Of a DNA stretch of 18,458 nucleotides, positions 16,336 through 18,458 are shown one piece after another. Source of the DNA: an uncultured Chromatiaceae bacterium (GTDB taxonomy: Bacteria; Pseudomonadota; Gammaproteobacteria; Enterobacterales; Alteromonadaceae). Numbering within the stretch: position 1 is the first letter of the stretch; each line of letters opens with the position of its first letter. The notes beneath the pieces were generated by a model that did not search any database, had not been told where the DNA came from, and saw only the letters and a list, made by a program, of their open reading frames with translations. Where the stretch lies: assembly GCA_946482615.1 (NCBI GenBank), contig CAMLSF010000068.1, forward strand, positions 1-18,458, read 5' to 3'. Both the position numbers and the translations under genes were made by a program.

Positions 16336-17937
16336 TCAGTCCGCGAATTGCTGTCGCATCGCAGGACTTGCCAGCATATCCCACAGCAAATGCAGGTTTA
16401 ACCTGATGCTATTGGCCTGCTCTTCAGCAAAAGCTTCCAGCTGTTGCAAAGACCTTTTTGGATACCAAAAACCAGCCAGCACCACAGCTTCGGGCTGACG
16501 CATGCTGGCTAAATCCAGCAAAGGGTTATGATTGAGCAGCAATAAATCCGCGGTTTTACCCACAGCCACTGAACCTGTTTCTGCTGCCATACCTGTAAAA
16601 ACAGCGGGATTAATAGTCGCGGTTTGGATCACTTCTAAAGGGGTTAAACCTGCCTGCTGATAAAGCGCCAGCTCGTCGTGTAAACCAGAGCCTGCAAAGA
16701 CAAAAGAGTCGGGCGTGTCTGTGCCTGCCAGAATTTTTACACCGGCTTGCTGCGCTTGTTTCAGTTGCTGCTGCGCTAACTGCAGTAATCCGGCATGTAC
16801 ATTCAGGCCCTTGCTGTCATACGCGTTTTTCAACATGCCATCCGCATCACCCTGCCAGAGTAACTGCAGCAGATAAGGCACAAACTTCAGCCGTTCATCT
16901 TGCCGGAATGCCGGATCTCCGGCTTTAGCCCCCAGCTGCAGCGTTAATAAAGTGGGGCTCCACCAGGTAGTGGATAACGCCATTTGCTGCATCAGTTGCC
17001 GGCACAACGCAGGGTTTTGACTTTGTAGCAGTTCACGCCATTGTTCTGGCTGAAAACTCCGGCTCAGCGCTTGCTGTTTATAGGTTTTGACCGCATCGGC
17101 ACATTCAAAAATAAACAGCCTGCCATGCTCCACGCTACGCTGGCCTGCGTCTAACATCTGCGAAAAAGGCACCAGCCAGGGTTGATGCCCGGCCAACGCC
17201 AGATCAGCCTCTTTGGCTGCAGCCACTAACCACTGGTATTGCTGTAGGTTCAGCTTTTCATAGACTTTAATAAAATCAGTGCCTTGCGCCTTGTAATGCG
17301 CCACTAAAGCGCTGGCATCAGCAGCAGATTGCAGTTTAAAAAAGGCCGGGTAGCTGGCCGGTACTTCAGCACCGCCATTAAGCTGATAACTGCTGTGCAA
17401 CCAATAATTCGGGCTGGTTCGCTTCCCTGCTTGCAGTTCCTGCTGCCAGCGTTTTCTGTCTGCTGTGCAGGCCTGAAAACTATCAGGCTGTTGCATACAA
17501 CCCGATAAATCCCGTACTGCAGTCACACCTGCAGCTAACCAAAGCGGATGATGCAACACAGGGGAAAGTTGTAACGAATGAGTGTGCATATCGCTCAAAC
17601 CCGGCATTAAAAAACGCCCGGCCGCATGCACCTTTAAACGACCATCAGCCATCAGTTCTGTGTGAACTGCTGTGCTTTGATCCCTGACCACTGCATCAGA
17701 AGCCGTAATCTTGCTAATACGGCCCTGATCAATCCATACCGCCTGATGTTGGATAATTTGGCCAGTCTCCACATCGACAACAGTAACGTTATCGAGCAGC
17801 AAAGGTGCGGTACTGGCTGGGCCCGGTGCTTCTGGCAGAGGCCAACTGACACAACCAACCAGCACCAGAAAACTGAACAGCAGTAAAGCAACCAATGACA
17901 GTGTGATGTGTTTTAACAGAGAAAACAGCCGATACAT
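16336..17937 (-). CDS. Lipoprotein amidohydrolase (imidazolonepropionase/prolidase-like)
   Basis: Metal-dependent amidohydrolase of 533 residues, probably anchored to the envelope. The N-terminus has a hydrophobic segment ending in the lipobox LVGC with Cys29. Metal ligands of the superfamily are visible in order: His118 and His120 (SDMHTH), Lys224 (FIKVYEK, likely carboxylated), His251 (LAGHQPW), His271 (SVEHGR) and Asp407 (LAGTDTPD). The C-terminal beta-sandwich return (TGSVAVGKTADLLLLNHNPL) is typical. The substrate is unknown; the subgroup includes dipeptidases, prolidases and lactone or amide hydrolases. ATG 17937 has GGAG 6 bases upstream, but that site is partly inside a terminator-like hairpin. 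It lies 57 bases downstream of the histidine kinase gene. Confidence 0.88.
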   Translation of the reverse strand: MYRLFSLLKHITLSLVALLLFSFLVLVGCVSWPLPEAPGPASTAPLLLDNVTVVDVETGQIIQHQAVWIDQGRISKITASDAVVRDQSTAVHTELMADGRLKVHAAGRFLMPGLSDMHTHSLQLSPVLHHPLWLAAGVTAVRDLSGCMQQPDSFQACTADRKRWQQELQAGKRTSPNYWLHSSYQLNGGAEVPASYPAFFKLQSAADASALVAHYKAQGTDFIKVYEKLNLQQYQWLVAAAKEADLALAGHQPWLVPFSQMLDAGQRSVEHGRLFIFECADAVKTYKQQALSRSFQPEQWRELLQSQNPALCRQLMQQMALSTTWWSPTLLTLQLGAKAGDPAFRQDERLKFVPYLLQLLWQGDADGMLKNAYDSKGLNVHAGLLQLAQQQLKQAQQAGVKILAGTDTPDSFVFAGSGLHDELALYQQAGLTPLEVIQTATINPAVFTGMAAETGSVAVGKTADLLLLNHNPLLDLASMRQPEAVVLAGFWYPKRSLQQLEAFAEEQANSIRLNLHLLWDMLASPAMRQQFAD

Positions 17938-17975
17938 AAAAAGCTCCGCTTGCTGAATTATCAGCAGAATAGCGG
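17938..17975 (-). terminator. Terminator-like hairpin covering the amidohydrolase leader
   Basis: Read on the minus strand: CCGCT (plus 17971-17975), a 4-base bulge, TGCTGA, loop TAAT, TCAGCA, AGCGG (plus 17946-17950), then AGC and five T (plus 17938-17942). The right arm shares two G with the ribosome binding site GGAG (plus 17944-17947), and the T-run abuts the ATG. It can end the kinase transcript or lower translation of the next gene. Confidence 0.6.
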
Positions 17976-17994
17976 GGTGGATGTGAAAAGGGCG

Positions 17995-18458
17995 TCAAAG
18001 CTTTGGCCAGATTAAGTGGACTATCAGTTGTTGTTCCAATCGATTTAGTTGCAGCTCGAGCCCGGTTTGCTGGCAGAGCCGCTGCACTATACCCAGACCC
18101 AAACCATAACCACTACTTTGCCGGCCTTTGGCGAATAAGGCAGTCAGCTCTGTTGGTTGGTCTTCGTCGTGCAGCGGGTTTTGGATCAGCAATTGCTGTG
18201 AGTCCGCGCTGATAGAAATAGTACCGGGCGCGCTATGTAAAAAAGCATTTTGCAGTAAATTGGTCAGCACCATTTGCAGTAATACAGGGTTGAGTTGCAA
18301 CTGTAGATCCGGCGCTATCTGTAGCTCTAACTCAATATTTTTACCATCTAACAAGGGTGATAAGTTCAGGATTAATTGCTCTACCAAGCCTGCTAATTTG
18401 ATGTTTTCAGTCTGGCCCAGATGCTGCTCCCGCGACATCGCCAGTAAGGTGCTGATCA
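17995..18458 (-). CDS. Sensor histidine kinase, C-terminal part (cut by window edge)
   Basis: About 153 residues of a two-component sensor kinase; the frame stays open to the right window edge, so the ATG at 18438 is internal. The first residues (ISTLLAMSREQ) fit the end of the dimerisation/phosphoacceptor helix pair. The ATP-binding domain shows the N-box NLLQNAFLHS, an F-box-like LFAKGRQSSG and the G2 box GYGLGLGIVQRL. The usual G1 motif DxGxG is replaced by LLIQNP, a variant found in a subset of kinases that are still active. The sensor domain, phosphoacceptor His and response regulator lie outside the window. Confidence 0.9.
   Translation of the reverse strand, partial: ISTLLAMSREQHLGQTENIKLAGLVEQLILNLSPLLDGKNIELELQIAPDLQLQLNPVLLQMVLTNLLQNAFLHSAPGTISISADSQQLLIQNPLHDEDQPTELTALFAKGRQSSGYGLGLGIVQRLCQQTGLELQLNRLEQQLIVHLIWPKL

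Overview
The window looks like chromosome from a gammaproteobacterium of the Alteromonadales/Chromatiaceae type, possibly Rheinheimera-like. UvrA, SSB and transketolase read very close to the Escherichia coli proteins. The uvrA/(GGDEF)/MFS/ssb order resembles the uvrA-MFS-ssb order known from other gammaproteobacteria. The genus is inference; the class is well supported.

Left part (1-5550): a transketolase cut by the window edge is followed on the same strand by a secreted GH9 glycoside hydrolase. Converging on these is an exported alpha/beta hydrolase. It is divergent from a CGNR zinc-finger regulator, and their shared 126-base gap holds four copies of one 8-base word in a strictly regular layout, the most likely operator array for that regulator.

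Central part (5550-11900): DNA maintenance and envelope genes. On the minus strand lie a GGDEF membrane protein, a YajR-type MFS transporter and ssb, the last two spaced as an operon. Divergent from them is uvrA, with a LexA-type box just downstream of an extended -10 promoter. A 128-base imperfect palindrome, one of two related intergenic elements in the window, follows uvrA.

Right part (12000-16200): a run of minus-strand accessory genes. In transcription order these are a conserved hypothetical protein, an Xre/ParS-type antitoxin overlapping a RES-domain toxin, an HNH endonuclease-like protein and an AAA/DUF4143 ATPase with a PD-(D/E)XK-like C-terminal motif. Three of these genes have conspicuous inverted-repeat control regions; the clearest is three 24-base palindromic units exactly 32 bases apart in front of the ATPase. 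The set resembles a small defence or stress cassette, but nothing here proves the genes act together.

Right end (16250-18458): a lipoprotein amidohydrolase and the C-terminal end of a sensor histidine kinase. A terminator-like hairpin between them partly covers the amidohydrolase ribosome binding site. No gene-free stretch exceeds 300 bases; the longest (8780-9070) carries the uvrA control region.
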